Origin: Ectobius pallidus | Lineage: Eukaryota > Arthropoda > Insecta > Blattodea > Ectobiidae | Assembly: GCA_964059195.1 (NCBI GenBank) | Contig: CAXKWD010000005.1 | Location: 42,175,825 to 42,239,824, forward strand | Direction of reading: 5' to 3' | DNA length: 64,000 nt | Part shown: in pieces, positions 31,274-43,189 of the stretch | Layout: each line of letters opens with the position of its first letter | How positions within the stretch are numbered: the first letter of the stretch is position 1 | Made by a program: the position numbers and the translations under genes | Notes under the pieces: model-generated | Databases searched by the model: none | What the model saw: the letters and a program-made list of their open reading frames with translations, nothing else | Told to the model about the DNA's origin: nothing

Positions 31274-31983
31274 GTTTAAGTCCTCAAATTCACTGAAAAT
31301 TAAGGAATTAAGTGTATTTGAAGTTGTTTCATGCATAAAATCTGTCGATATAGGGCTACTTATTTATTGAGTTGCAGTTAAATTTTTTTTTAAATTTATA
31401 ACATGAGTTTAATACCTTTTAATACCAAGTAGCCAAGAGTAATCAGCTATGTCAGTTAAATATACATCTTAAGGTACAATTTGGTGCCGTATAAGTTTAA
31501 TTTAAAAAAGTATGTGTCAATAGTTACTATGTAAAATAACAAACGCTGACTTTTTGTCCCACCCATAATGTCCCACCTTTAATGGTGACAGTTTTATTAA
31601 ATTATTATTGGCGAGTTAAATAAATGTTCTGGCAATCTGGAAACCGTTTATAATGGACACCATGTTTAATGAATCCCTCACATTGTCATTAATAACAAAA
31701 TTAAGACTCTAACAGTAATAGCAGAACAGCAAATGAACTGTTTTTGTGCACCTTTAAAATCATTGTCCAAATTATGTCCCACCCGTAATAGAGTTTGAAA
31801 AACATATTTTAAATATTTCAAATCAATTTTAAATAATGCTTTCCATGTAGTATGGAGGAGAAGACATAGTAAATTTCACAGAATGTGCAGAACCAGTTTT
31901 TGTTCATTATTTATGATATGTATTAAACAAAAATAGTTTTCATAATATGCTAGAATGTCCCACCCATAATTATGAAATGGCTT
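31274..31983. mobile_element. Motif-rich TIR element, copy 2 (left-truncated, internally deleted)
   Basis: Collinear with 26334-27430 and then 29340-29581 of copy 1 but lacking the whole interior with the GTGATGCACGGGAC repeats, the PLE-like foldback and the mariner pair. It carries GTCCCACCCATAATGTCCCACC at 31557, GTCCCACCCGTAA at 31777 and the right terminus GTCCCACCCATAATTATGAA. Its left edge directly abuts the R2-like LINE fragment. Confidence 0.8.
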
Positions 31984-32793
31984 AACACTTAGTGATTTGG
32001 ATGGCCATTTCACACCATTTTAGTGCAGTTTTCAAACTGCTACTGGGTGTCTGATTGTGGGTCTTGGAGGAGTGGGGTTTAAATTTCGGGTATCGTGTCA
32101 GAGTGTGTGTGACAAAGTGTAGCTGGTCATTCAGTACAAACATGGGATTTTTTTTGTGTGTTTAAATATTTCCAGTTGTTCAAATGGTTAAATGGTTCTG
32201 TTTGCAGCTTTAGTGGAGTGTGTGGAGAATTTCCATGATAGTGTAGTTGTGGTTCTGCATAATGTGCCATTATTTTGAAAAGTGTATGTTTTATCTGTTT
32301 AATGGTACATGTTTCCTCTCTTCTGCCGCTAGATGGCATGGCTTGCTTGGTAATTCAAGTGTGTGTCAGTGCGTAGCTTCATGAGCCCCTCCCGGCTGGG
32401 CGAGGTGAAGAGAGTTCCCTAGCACGGCCAAGCTCTTCAGACACAGCATGGCTTCTCTTCCTTTCAGACCTGTTTCGAGTTCCTCCATAAATGTTTTTCA
32501 TTAACTACTGTTTCTACAGTGTTTTCGTGCGTTTTCTGTTGTGATGATGTTGTCACAAGTTCTTCAACAGGTTTGAAAGGTTTTTCTGTTTGGTTACATC
32601 TAAATTTACTTTACTAAATATGTAATTACAGAGTCCCCTCCCCCCTCTTTGCTTAGTAGCCATTAGCATAGTATTGTACTGCATGTTGAGTAACTTTTGA
32701 TATTTTTTGAGAATGAGTATCTATCTTCTCTTGCTTGATATTCATATTTCATGGGTTTTTAGTTAATTTTAGTTTGTGGGTGGTTTCTTGTCA
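31984..32793. other. Noncoding flank of the BEL element
   Basis: Includes a GC-richer patch at about 32370-32470 (CCCCTCCCGGCTGGGCGAGG) with a short frame from 32447 that stops after 18 codons. There is no splice or family evidence, so not called. Confidence 0.4.
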
Positions 32794-32798
32794 TAGAG

Positions 32799-33181
32799 TG
32801 TTTGGATAAGCAGCCACGACGTCTGGCCACGTGTCTGGTGAGTAGGTAGCCACAGATGCGCCACGTGTCGGACATGCTCCCGAGTGGTGCTTGTCAGGTG
32901 GCAGCTTTGACAAGAGTTAGAAGCATTACAGCCACGCCACGCTATAATCCAAGTGCATCTCAAGAACATGGCGCGGGTCAGGTCATAGCTGAATATTTCC
33001 AGAGCCATCATGGCTAGAAGTAGTGTTTTTAATTATAATGAATGTATACAACAGTTCAATAAATGTTAATAGGTGTTATTCAGTTATTTATTTTGGATTT
33101 GTTTAACGAACACACTGAACCAGCATGTTTTTCCTGGCGCACAGACGTTCCTAGGGAAACGCTCCGAACACGGTCAGAACA
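32799..33181 (+). repeat. BEL 5' LTR
   Basis: Starts TGTTTGGATAAGC and ends GGTCAGAACA. It differs from the SINE-free part of the 3' LTR at about five positions plus a 4-bp indel, roughly 1-1.5% divergence. The primer-binding site candidate TGGTCCTCCGGGCCGG follows at 33183. Confidence 0.93.
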
Positions 33182-33438
33182 TTGGTCCTCCGGGCCGGAT
33201 TAAGTGTCGTTAATTCGAAACCAGTGTCGTAGAATTACGTGGTCCTCCGGTGTAATAAGTGAAGCGGAAATATACAAATCAGAAACACTGACAATGCTAC
33301 AAGATCATCTCATCAGCATCACGCTCCTCGAGGGTAGACTACACGGCGGCTCCATAACAAGGGAGACTTCTCATCACAGCTATTTAGTGTTATCAGGTCA
33401 GTCAATCCTTGTAATTTTCCTTCTGTCCTCTATTTATC

Positions 33439-35557
33439 ATGGAGTCAAGTGAGCGGGATAAGTTGGTCAAACAAAGAGGCATAATAAAGGGTTCGTTGAC
33501 ATGCATAGGCAACTTTGTGGATAATTTTGTGCATGGTTCTGATGTAAATAAATTACGCACCCGGTTGAAGCAGCTACCATCCCTGTGGGAAGAATACTCA
33601 GCAGTCCAAAGCAAGCTAGAATTGAATGACAACGAAGGCAACAGTGAAGCCCACGAGAAAGATAGGGAGCGGTTTGAGGATAGCTAAATGACATAGAGGC
33701 TAAAGGAACCACACTAATTGAGAAAGGCGTTAGTGCTAGAGAGAACAACGATGCATCTCAACAATCTCATTGTTCTCCCGCGGAAGTAAGACTGCCAGTG
33801 ACCTTCCACTGTTCCACGGTCAGTATGAGGCATGGATACATTTCCATGATACATTTCAGGGATTAATTGTAAATAATGACAGGCTGTCCAACTTACAGCG
33901 ATTCCAGTACTTGCTCTCAGTACTTAAGGGAGAGCCTCATGACTTAATTCAGAACCTACCTATTTCAAATGATAATTTTATAGTCGCATGGAACACTATA
34001 TGTAAGAGGTACAACAATAAAAGGTTAATTGCTACACAACACATAAAAGCTCTTTTGTCCTTGCCAACGTGTCATAAGGTCGCAGCTTCAGATCTCAGGC
34101 AATTAAATAATCACCTAACGAACAACTTAAATGCTATTGAGTACATGAAATTGGAAGTATCTTTACATGAAATTCTATTGCAACAATTAGTACTCGATAA
34201 ACTGGACGCAGGTACACGTATGGAGTTTGAGATGCAGGTCTCCAGTGATTCCTTCCCCAAGTTAAGTGAGGTATCTATATTTCTAGAAGAGAAAGCGCAA
34301 GTTCTGGAGCTTATGCTTGCAGCTAGTGACCAAAAGGGAACCTCATCCAGTACCCCAAAGGGTAGCCAACCTAGGGGTCCCAGCAAACCACCCCAAACGA
34401 ACTCTTATGTTGCAACTAGTGATGAATGCAAGTATTGCGGTTCAAATCACCCGTTACACAAATGTGACGCTTTCATTAAATCTACAACTGGACAATGTTA
34501 TGAGTTTGTTAAAAACAAGGGTCTGTGCTTCAACTGCTTCAGACAGCATGGAGTTCGTTCTTGCAAGTCGGGCAACTGCAGACTATGCAATCGTAAACAC
34601 CATACATTACTCCATTTTGACGACGTACCTCAAGCCATGAACGGTGCCTTCCCGTCCAGCAACAGCAGTAATGTTGATAATAGAAGTCAGAACACTTCAA
34701 GTTATTGTGCTGTGGAATTCAAGAAGCATTCTCAAGTCTTGTTATCCACCGCAATGATTCAAGTTTTAGACAGTGATGGCCGGTCCCAGCAATGCCGCAC
34801 CTTGCTGGACAACGGATCTCAATCTCATTTCATCACCGACAGCCTCGCTAAAGCACTGAGGTTAAGGCGTTGTAAGAACACTTTTCCAATTAATGGGATT
34901 AACAATACCGCAGTGACTACATCTCAGAGTGTCGATGTGTGTATTCGGTCCAATATGTCGAGATTCCAAGCAACAGTTACATGCTCCATACTCCCACAAA
35001 TAACTGGCAACATCCCGGCAAGCAATATTGATTGCAGATCTTGGAACCTGCCTACAGACATAAAGCTAGCGGATCCAAACTTTAACAAAGCTGGGCCTAT
35101 AGATATGCTCATTGGAGCAGAGTTATTCATGCATTTGTTACTCGAAGGCTATCGAAAGAACAATGATGATCTTCCCGTCCTGAAGAACACTGAGTTAGGG
35201 TGGGTTTTATCAGGACCTATTAGAATGGCGGATCCTGATAATGATGGTTCAGCAACACAATCAGCCCTCTTCCTCAGAAAGGACTGTGAGCTAGATGTTA
35301 AAATAGAAAGGTTCTGGAGCATTGAAGAGGTGCCGCCAGCTAAATTATTGATGACGAAGGAAGAACAATATTGTGAGAACCATTTTATAACGCACACTAG
35401 GCGTGACGACAGTGGTTGTTTCATTGTAAGACTACCAATAAGATTAGATAGTCCACAACTTGGCTCTTCATACAAAATAGCATTGAAAATGTTCAATCAT
35501 CTTGAGCGAAGGCTATCCACCAGTCCACAAGTTCGTGAGCTTCATGGAAGAATATGA
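33439..35557 (+). pseudogene. BEL gag and aspartic protease region, frameshifted
   Basis: The gag starts at 33439 (MESSERDKLVKQRGIIKG). Frame changes occur near 33.68 and 33.79 kb, after which a 595-codon frame runs to 35557. It contains the capsid-like segment LPLFHGQYEAWIHFHDTF, two Cys/His clusters (CKYCGSNHPLHKC; CFNCFRQHGVRSC then CRLCNRKHHTLLH) of the nucleocapsid, and the A17-type protease motif LLDNGSQSHFI. The protein would package element RNA and mature the polyprotein. As it stands no continuous product can be made. Confidence 0.9.
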
Positions 35558-37324
35558 GAGGCTGGGTCACATGCAGCTAGCCCCTGATGTTCCCATGGAC
35601 AGCGATGGCTTCTACTATCTGCCCCATCACCCGGTCTTCAAGGAAAAAAGTACTACTACCAAGGTTCGGGTGGTATTCGATGCGTCATGCAAGACTGACA
35701 ACGGCATTTCCCTCGACACCCCCTTGCTGTGGGACCCACAGTTCAGCAAGACCTGTTGGCATTGATTACGAGGTTTCGCACGCATCAGGTTGCTTTGACT
35801 GGTGACATGGCCAAAATGTATCGTCAAGTTAGGGTGGATGACAGGGACACCAATCTTCAACGCATATTATGGCGAGAAAACCCTGAAGACCCTCTGCGGA
35901 CTTACCAGTTGACAACTGTGACGTATGGTACGTCCTCAGCATCACTTTTGGCTACGCGATGCTTGATTCAATTGGCCGAAGAAGAAGCACATGCATTTCC
36001 CCATGCGTCGCAAATATTGAAGCGGGACTTCTACATGGATGATGCCCTGTTTGGAACAAACACTGTAGAAGAAGCCATCCAGCTGCGAGAGCAACTTCAA
36101 ACCCTGCTAGAACGAGGAGGCCTTACGCTTCGCAAATGGAGCTCAAGTCACCCAGCAGTGCTTGAGACAATCCCTGCAGAACTTCGGGAACCACAACTTC
36201 CCCTACGATTTGATGACAAGGACAACATCAAGATGTTGGGCCTGTTGTGGAATCCCATTACTGATGAGTTCCTGTTTGAAGTCTATGTCAAAGAATGTAT
36301 GGGTCCGCCCACAAAGAGGAAGATTCTTTCCATCATTTCTTCCATTTTCGACCTGCTTGGCCTTCTGGGACCTGTTATCGTGCTAGCGAAGATGTTCATG
36401 CAGCAGATGTGGCAGACTAACCTGGGGTGGGATGATCCTCTGCCTCCTTCGCTGCTACGCACTTGGCAGATGATCTACGAGGACTTGCCGGAGTTGAACA
36501 ACATTCGAGTGGGTAGACTGATCCTCGGTAGGGGGAAGATGGCAGAAATTCAAATCCCTGGCTTCTCAGATGCCTCAGAAAAGGCATACGCAGCTTGTGT
36601 TTATGTGTGTTGCGTCACAGAAGAAGGCGAATGCTCTGTACATCTGGCATGCTCCAAATCAAGAGTCGCCCGCTTGAAGCAGCAGTCAATACCTCGCTTG
36701 GAATTGTGCGGAGCTCTACTGTTAGCACGCTTGGTTGCGAAAACAGTACAAACGTTGGACTTGAATATCGACAGCACATTTCTCTGGACTGATTCGACCA
36801 TTGTTCTTGCCTGGCTCGGAGCGGAACCAACAAAATGGAAAACATTTGTGGCAAACCACGTCTCGGAAGCACAACAATTGTCCATGGGTGCTAGTTGGGG
36901 TCATGTTCCCTCCAAGAGCAACCCTGCTGACAAACTTTCAAGGGGAGAATCAGCATCTAGTCTTCGAGGCGACAAGCAATGGTGGCAAGGACCATCTTGG
37001 TTAAAACAAGATCAAGCAAGCTGGCCTAACCCCATTCCTGCCTGTGTAATGGATGAAGTACCTGACCAACGGACAACAACGCAATGCCTCGCCAGCACTG
37101 TTCTACACGACATCACTACCAGGTTCTCCTCACTCCATCGATTACAAAGGGTGATAGCATATTGCAACCGGTTCTTGTCTAACGCTAGAAGGAGGGGCAC
37201 CAAGATCACCGGAACACTGTCAAGTGAGGAACTGGAAACAGCCTTGGGCACTTGTATAAGGCAGATGCAGCACTTAGCGTATGCAAAGGAGATAGAGGCC
37301 TTAAAGACAAGTTCGGAGGTATAG
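35502..37324 (+). pseudogene. BEL reverse transcriptase and RNase H region
   Basis: The first piece (35502-35765) has the RT N-terminal KVRVVFDASCKT motif. A frame change at about 35.73-35.76 kb leads to the main frame, with LTGDMAKMYRQVRV, TYGTSSAS and the catalytic FYMDDALFG, then RNase H motifs GFSDASEKAYAACVY, LELCGALLLARLV, WTDSTIVLAWL and HVPSKSNPADKLSRG. The last frame ends at 37324. Catalytic residues of both activities are present; only frame breaks prevent expression. Confidence 0.92.
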
Positions 37325-37329
37325 CCGAA

Positions 37330-38593
37330 GAGTCAAATAAAGAGCCTCAACCCATTTCTCGATGGCCATGGTATCCTCAGAGTAGGCGGGCGGCTGAACA
37401 ACTCTCTGAAGCCTTTTGCAGAACACCACCAAATTATACTGCCTCCAAAGCACCACCTTACAGAACTGATCGTGGCTGCGGAACATGCACGACTCCTTCA
37501 CGCTGGCTGCCAACAATTAATTGTGTCGCTACGATGCAAGTACTGGATAGTGAACTTGAGACAAGTTGCGCGGCCCATCATCCACAAATGCATGAGATGT
37601 TACAGGCTAAAGGCCTCGGCAGCATCACAGCTCATGGGACAACTGCCAACCCCATGGGTTACACCGTCCCGACCATTCTTGAACACAGGTGTGGACTATG
37701 TCAGTCCTCTCTACATCAAGGAAGGTGGCACAAGGAGCAAAATGAAGATCAAGTGTTACGTGGCGCTATTTGTTTGCCTTGCAACTAAGGCGGTGCATCT
37801 GGAGTTAGTACGTGACTTAACCTCACAAGCTTTCATTGCTGCCCTACGGAGATTCACAGCCAGAAGAGGGAAATGTGCCAACATCTACAGTGATAATGGC
37901 ACCAATTTCGTCGGGGCAAAGAACGAGCTAGAAGAGTTAGAGAGGATGTTGAAATCTGATGAGACTAGAGTCGAAATCGAAGACCATGCTGCTCAGGAAG
38001 GATGTAGATGGCATTTTATCCCGCCAAATGCTCCTCATTTTGGTGGTTTGTGGGAAGCAGGCGTCAAGTCCATGAAACATCATCTGAGAAGAACTGCTGG
38101 AAACGCAAGCCTGACATATGACGAAATGTACACTCTGTTGTGTCAAATTGAAGCTTGCTTAAACTCGCGACCGCTCACTAGGCTCTCGGATGAGCCAGAC
38201 GACCTTTCGTACCTTAGTCCTGGCCACTTTTTAATAGGAACTCCCCTGACATCCATTCCTGAACCTGACTGGACTGTAGATGCTCACAATCATGTCTCCA
38301 GGTGGCGCTTCATCCAGTCACTGCAGCAAGGATTCTGGAAGCAGTGGTCCAGCGACTATCTTAATAGTCAACAGCAGCGACCCAAGTGGAAAGACAGTCA
38401 CCCAAATCTGGCACCTGGTATGGTTGTAATCGTCAAGGATGACAATCTTCCTCCATTATCGTGGCGACTAGCTGTCATCAAGGAAGTCATCCCTGGGAAG
38501 GATGGGCGAGTCCGGACAGCTATCATCCGCACTAGCAGTGGGACTCTGAAGCGTTCCATAAACAAACTCTGTCCATTGCCCATCAATGATTAG
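37330..38593 (+). pseudogene. BEL integrase and C-terminal domain
   Basis: After a frame disturbance at 37.25-37.47 kb the integrase is open to a stop at 38591-38593. It shows the zinc-binding H-H-C-C region (HARLLHAG...CMRCYRLKA), the core acidic residues in GVDYVSPLY, IYSDNGTNF and HFGGLWEAGVKSM, and the BEL-specific C-terminal domain (VSRWRFIQSLQQGFWKQW, WRLAVIKEVIPGKDGRVR). The DDE triad is visible. Integration of element cDNA into 5-bp-staggered targets agrees with the TAGAG duplication. Confidence 0.92.
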
Positions 38594-38876
38594 CATACTT
38601 TTGTTCTCTTTTGTTTTAAAGTATGTTGCTAGTGATTCTCATGTGTATTTTAAGAATTACTAAGTACTTGTTCATTTCTTTATTATTTTGTAGTTCACAA
38701 ACTCAAGTTTGATGACAATGACGACCAGCCTCAAATACTGATGCAATAAGGCTGCATAAGTTTCATGACCTCAAGATCAAATTGAACAATTGAACTTTCA
38801 GGAAGATCTCTCATTATCACCTCTTGTTTGTGTTTTTTGTAAATTTTTAAATGTGATACATTTAGGTGTGGCGGTA
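38594..38876 (+). other. BEL 3' noncoding region
   Basis: Between the integrase stop and the 3' LTR. A purine-rich GGTGTGGCGG precedes the LTR and may act as the polypurine tract. Confidence 0.6.
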
Positions 38877-39602
38877 TGTTTGGATAAGCAGCCACGACGC
38901 CTGGCCACGTGTCTGGTGAGTAGGTAGCCACAGATGCGCCACGTGTTGGACATGCTCCCGAGTGGTGCTTGTCAGGTGGCAGCTTTGACAAGAGTTAGAA
39001 GCATTACAGCCACGCCACGCTATAATCCAAGTGCATCTCAAGAGCATGGCGCGGGTCAGGTCATAGCTGAATATTTCCAGAGCCATCATGGCTAGAAGTA
39101 ACTTAGTGTTTTTAATTATAATGAATGTATACAACGTCCGCCGGCGTGGTCTTGTGGTTAGCGTCGCTGACTACAGATCCGTCGACCCGGGTTCGATTCC
39201 CGGTACCTCCTCGGATTTTTCTGAGGTAGGGAGGTCTGGTAGGGGTGCACTCAGCCTCGTGATTCCAAACTGAGGAGCTACTTGATAGAGAAGTAGCGGC
39301 TCCGGTCCAGAAAACCACCATTAACGGCCGTGGGTGTCGGCATGCCGACCACATGCCCCCCAATCCTGCCATCTGCCTACGGGAGATGATGCAGCGGTCG
39401 GGTGGTAGGCCAAGTCCCTCCAGGGATGTAGCGCCACGGAGTTTAGTTTAGTTTTAGTTAGAATGTATACAACAGTTCAATAAATGTTAATAGGTGTTAT
39501 TCAGTTATTTATTTTGGATTTGTTTAACGAACACACTGAACCAGCATGTTTTTCCTGGCGCACAGACGTTCCTAGGGAAACGCTCCGAACACGGTCGGAA
39601 CA
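38877..39602 (+). repeat. BEL 3' LTR, split by a SINE
   Basis: Matches the 5' LTR on both sides of the SINE at 39136-39460. With the SINE and one 13-bp duplication removed, its length equals that of the 5' LTR within a few bases. Ends GGTCGGAACA. Confidence 0.93.
39136..39460 (+). mobile_element. tRNA-derived SINE, copy 2, inside the 3' LTR
   Basis: Starts GTCCGCCGGCGTGGTCTTG with A box and B box (GGGTTCGATTCCCGG), and ends GTTTAGTTTAGTTTTAG. It is flanked by the perfect 13-bp duplication GAATGTATACAAC (39123-39135, 39461-39473), which is single-copy at the equivalent site of the 5' LTR. The SINE therefore inserted after the BEL element, with an LTR base pair sequence as target. Confidence 0.95.
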
Positions 39603-39607
39603 TAGAG

Positions 39608-40100
39608 TATGATGTAGGCATTAGGATGGCATAATGGCAGCTATCTCAATTCCCTTCTTCCCCCTCCTTCCTGTCTTACAAACCTGATGTTCTCATCACG
39701 GTAAGTTCTGTTTAATTAAATTCATTTATTTTGGTTTTGGTTGTAATTTTTATTTATCATTTTCGTCTGTGTTTTTGTTTTAAAAGCGTCTCAGAAGTTA
39801 TGTTTCTCGCCTACGGTATTCCTAAATTTTTCCCATTTGAAACTTTTTGTAGGCCTACGATCCCTTATTTGTCCAGCATGTTTAGTTTAGGAATTTTTGT
39901 GCAATAAAGTTAATACGTATCCCTTATTTGTTCAGCATGTTTAGTTTAGGAATTTTTGTGTAATAAAGTTAATATGTATTTAATTTAAAAGCTATCAACT
40001 CTTGCTTTGAGTTAGTAAATGTAATATGGTAACTTATCATTTTTTATTTAAACACAACACTTATGTGTTGCCCGCTTTTTTGGTTTGTAATAGAGTAGGC
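39608..40100. other. Spacer with a 59-bp tandem duplication
   Basis: The unit TCCCTTATTTGTCCAGCATG... at 39861-39919 is repeated at 39920-39978 with two or three substitutions. No gene. Confidence 0.7.
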
Positions 40101-40900
40101 CTATAGATCGTCCCAACCTTAAAAAACAGTATTGAGTTAAATGTAGTATTTGCATCTCACTTGCACTCGTACGTTCTGCAATTAGCTTCGTCCTTTTCTA
40201 TCCCGACAATGTTGCCAATTTTCCGAAAATCCAACGTGATGAATGTAGTAATGTGATTGCGAGGTCTTATAGAGAATTTTCTGCTCTATCTCATGATGTC
40301 AATTGTGAAGTCATAAATAATTAATATGAGGCCTATTTTTCACAATTACGTTAATTTGGTGGAAATCTATATTTTTTCAGATGAATAACTTATCACGTGA
40401 TAGGCAAGAAACCAATAATCGAAACAGACTAAGAATTTTTTCTTGGATTGCCTGATGTTTATAGAAAATACTCTCTTTCCCTTGGCAATAAATTTTACAT
40501 AAGAAGAAAGCTATATTTTTTTTTTTATGAAGTGCTGCTTGAAAATTTTCGGACGTTAACACAAAAAAGTTAGTTAGCGAGTAACCTACTTTGTTTTTTA
40601 TTTTACATTGGTGACTAAACGAGAAGAAATGTTTATAGATGTCTGAGAAAGTTTTTAAAACAAACCAGAGCTCTATATCATGTAGTATTAATAAATTATC
40701 ACAGTTTTTCCGAGCTCGACAATCAGGCAGTCCTGACTCAATGCTGTACAGATTTTGTTTACTCATATGTTTCTCAGATGATCGTATCTTCTTCAGAGCT
40801 CAGTGTTATAATGTTATCTGTGTAGTGAAGTTTAACTTATGGTGTGGTTTTTGTGATTTTAAAAATTAAATTTTATATTTATTTTAATTTTATATTAATT

Positions 40901-41134
40901 ATGAATAGAGAAACTAGAAATCGTAGTGTTGGCAAATTGCACAGTAAAGAGCGAATTATAGTATTAAACATAATTATTTCTTGAAGAAAATTAATGTTAC
41001 CCAGCAAATTAAAGAGACAGCAGAAGCTACACGGTGTTCGGAAAGTGTACTGTATAGAATATGAAAGAAGAAAACACGAAAGGTCCTCTGAGAAGGAATA
41101 ATACCACTCCCTGAGGACAATGAACAGGCCTAAA
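40901..41134 (+). pseudogene. HTH-like N-terminus of a transposase, decayed
   Basis: From ATG 40901 the frame reads KLHSKERIIVLNI, and after a frameshift NYFLKKINVTQQIKETAEAT, then CSESVLYRI. This is the pattern of a helix-turn-helix followed by a resistance-to-frameshift-free linker in many DDE transposases. Two in-frame stops follow. A splice-donor-like GTAGGTAA occurs right after the last recognisable codons (41135), so the original gene may have had an intron. The catalytic domain is not found in this element. Confidence 0.5.
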
Positions 41135-41504
41135 GGTAGGTAATGTATTTTAACTATTACTTTCCTAATATAATTATATTCTTTAAAATTTGATTATTAT
41201 AACATAATAATTGTAATAATATAGCAATAACATCAACAATAGTAAATAATATTATTGAAATGAAAAATTGAATATTAAATTTAACATTTATAAATTATTA
41301 GCTTAAAGGACCCGGCATCACCTGGTTTTGTATTTTGCTTGTACTTCGAAGTCAATTTTAGAGGGAGCCCTCTAATTTTCAAAATCTAGGACGTAGAGGA
41401 AGAACGACTTATCACACCCAAGGACTTGGGATTTTGCACCCCATTACTTTTAAAGACCATGGATGGTGGGGTTGAGATAAGAAGAGACAGAAATTCCTAT
41501 TAGT

Positions 41505-42245
41505 CTTGCTTATCTGTGTGTCAGGTCTGGTAAAATGAGCTAAAGAATGTAGATTTAAACGTCATTTAATAGGGATTAAAACATTTAAGTGATGTTTTTT
41601 CCAAATTTAGTTTTACCTAAATTTTTCTCCTGGTTCTATTAGTTCTGTGTAAAGTCTGGTAAAAATTGGTCAGAGAATGTAAATTTACATAAAATTTATA
41701 TACGGTAATAGGGGTTGCAATACTTAAGAAGTGATTTCTTCCAAATTAACTTTGGTTAAAATTTCCCTTGGTTCAATAGGTTCTTTGTATAAAGTCTGAT
41801 AAAAATTGGTCAAAGGTTGTAGATATAAATATATATCACAAAATAGGGGTGAAACATCTAAAATGTGGTTTGTTCTAAAATTAGTTTTCCTACCATTTTC
41901 TCCTGATTCTATACGTTCTGTGTATAAAGTCTGTTTAAAAACAGGTCAAGAATGTAGATCTAAATTTTGGTGATATAATAGGGGTAGAAACATTTAAGGG
42001 GTGGCTTCTTACAAAATTAACTTCGCCTATTTTTTTCTCTTGTTTTTATAGGGTCTGTGTGTAAAGTTTGGTAAACATCTTTCAGAGAATGTAGACTTGT
42101 AGGGAATGAAAATTTCGCAAGGGGTGCTTTTTTTTCGAGAATGATTGTCTCATAGAATTTTTACTCGATTCTATAGGGTACAAGTGTAACAGTTTGCAGA
42201 TATTAGTCAAAGAATGTAGATTTGTGGGCTTATAGAGAACATATT
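41505..42245. repeat. Diverged tandem array, about 135-bp unit, five to six copies
   Basis: The phrase (T)AAAGTCTGGTAAAAATTGGTC, followed by AGAATGTAGAT, AATAGGGGT and TTAAG.GGTG, recurs at about 41520, 41650, 41785, 41917, 42060 and 42190. Spacing is 130-145 bp with strong divergence. Confidence 0.8.
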
Positions 42246-42433
42246 ACTCATGGGGGTTGAAAATAAGGGAAGGAGGGTGTACCGTCGTTCTATCTGCAGG
42301 GCATGATTTACAGCAAATTTCGAGGTTTTCATGCCTATCCAAGAGCTTTTTCACATCATGTGCCTGGTCTTGTGATGTGAGTAGTGCGCTGCATAAGACC
42401 AATACTGTCTTCTAAGGTTGGGACGATCTATAG

Positions 42434-43189
42434 TATCAAATTATATTATTAAATTATTGTAATTTCAAGCTTTGGAACTGATGTTTTTTTTCAGGAAAGA
42501 TTTATTTTGTAATTTCAAATAAGTTATTTAATGTAATCTTTTATTTACCTTTAAATTAAGTTAGCCTAGATCTGTTTTGTATTAGTAGTTTGAACTTTTA
42601 CTTTACATTTTGTGCCCCTACTGAGATTCATCATAACCTATGGGTGGGCCCACTTTCAGGGAATAGGTTAGCTTCCCTGGGATTTGGTCTCCTTTGCATC
42701 CTTCCACACAAATATCCCTTCTTGGTATTGTATTGTGTGTTTATTTATGTGATAGTTTTGGCAGCATTAGGTTAGTAACAAATGCTCATGTGTTCCATTT
42801 TCCTGTGAGAGGATGGAAAATACTGTTCCACGCTATATAAAATGAATGTTATTAGCTTCAGAACACAATTTGAGAAAAAAACATGTACTTTCACATGAGA
42901 AGTATCCTGCCCGACCCACCCTCAGTGAAGCAGTTCCTTTTATACCACGATCTATCAAATTCTTTGAGCATGAACAGGCTGAAAAACCGTTGGATACAAG
43001 ACAAACCTGTGGGTACAAGGCATTTACTCTCACATTCTCTCGCATTTTTAATATTTGGTACCCGGGCCCTCTTGCATTTTTAATAGCCTATTTGGTATGG
43101 TCTGGAGAGCAAAGTCGCAATGTAGGGAGGCCCATCTCGCGATGTGTGCAGGTTTCCACGGACGGGTGATGTTTTGGTAAAATCCCATC
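42434..43189. other. Spacer with a fragment related to the next element
   Basis: At 42907-42975 the phrase CCGACCCACCCTCAGTGAAG, then CCTTTTATACCACGATCTA, resembles 43302-43352 in the arm of the following inverted-repeat element, so a partial family member lies here. Nothing coding is recognised. Confidence 0.5.

Larger units (their letters stand above)
32799..39602 (+). mobile_element. BEL/Pao LTR retrotransposon
   Basis: A full-length element with 383-bp LTRs (TG...CA), 5-bp target duplication TAGAG (32794-32798, 39603-39607), gag, an aspartic protease, RT/RNase H, integrase and the C-terminal domain typical of BEL. Domain order (protease-RT-RNase H-integrase) and the 5-bp duplication fit the family. 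The reading frame is interrupted several times. A SINE lies in the 3' LTR. No envelope gene is present, so it is a retrotransposon, not a retrovirus-like form. Confidence 0.95.
40101..42433. mobile_element. TIR DNA transposon with HTH remnant and internal tandem array
   Basis: CTATAGATCGTCCCAACCTT at 40101 is mirrored by AAGGTTGGGACGATCTATAG ending at 42433; the match continues to CAGTATTG/CAATACTG. A TA duplication is possible. The interior holds a decayed helix-turn-helix coding segment and a run of about 135-bp diverged tandem repeats. The superfamily is not certain; the HTH resembles those of DDE transposases of the Tc1/IS630 type. Confidence 0.75.

Noticed and set aside
32447..32503. Short frame MASLPFRPVSSSS as a host exon
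   Set aside because: Stops after 18 codons, no splice or homology evidence; the local GC rise alone is not enough.
40377..40766. 129-codon minus-strand frame
   Set aside because: No recognisable motif, runs opposite to the HTH remnant inside a TIR element, and overlaps a poly-A tract.
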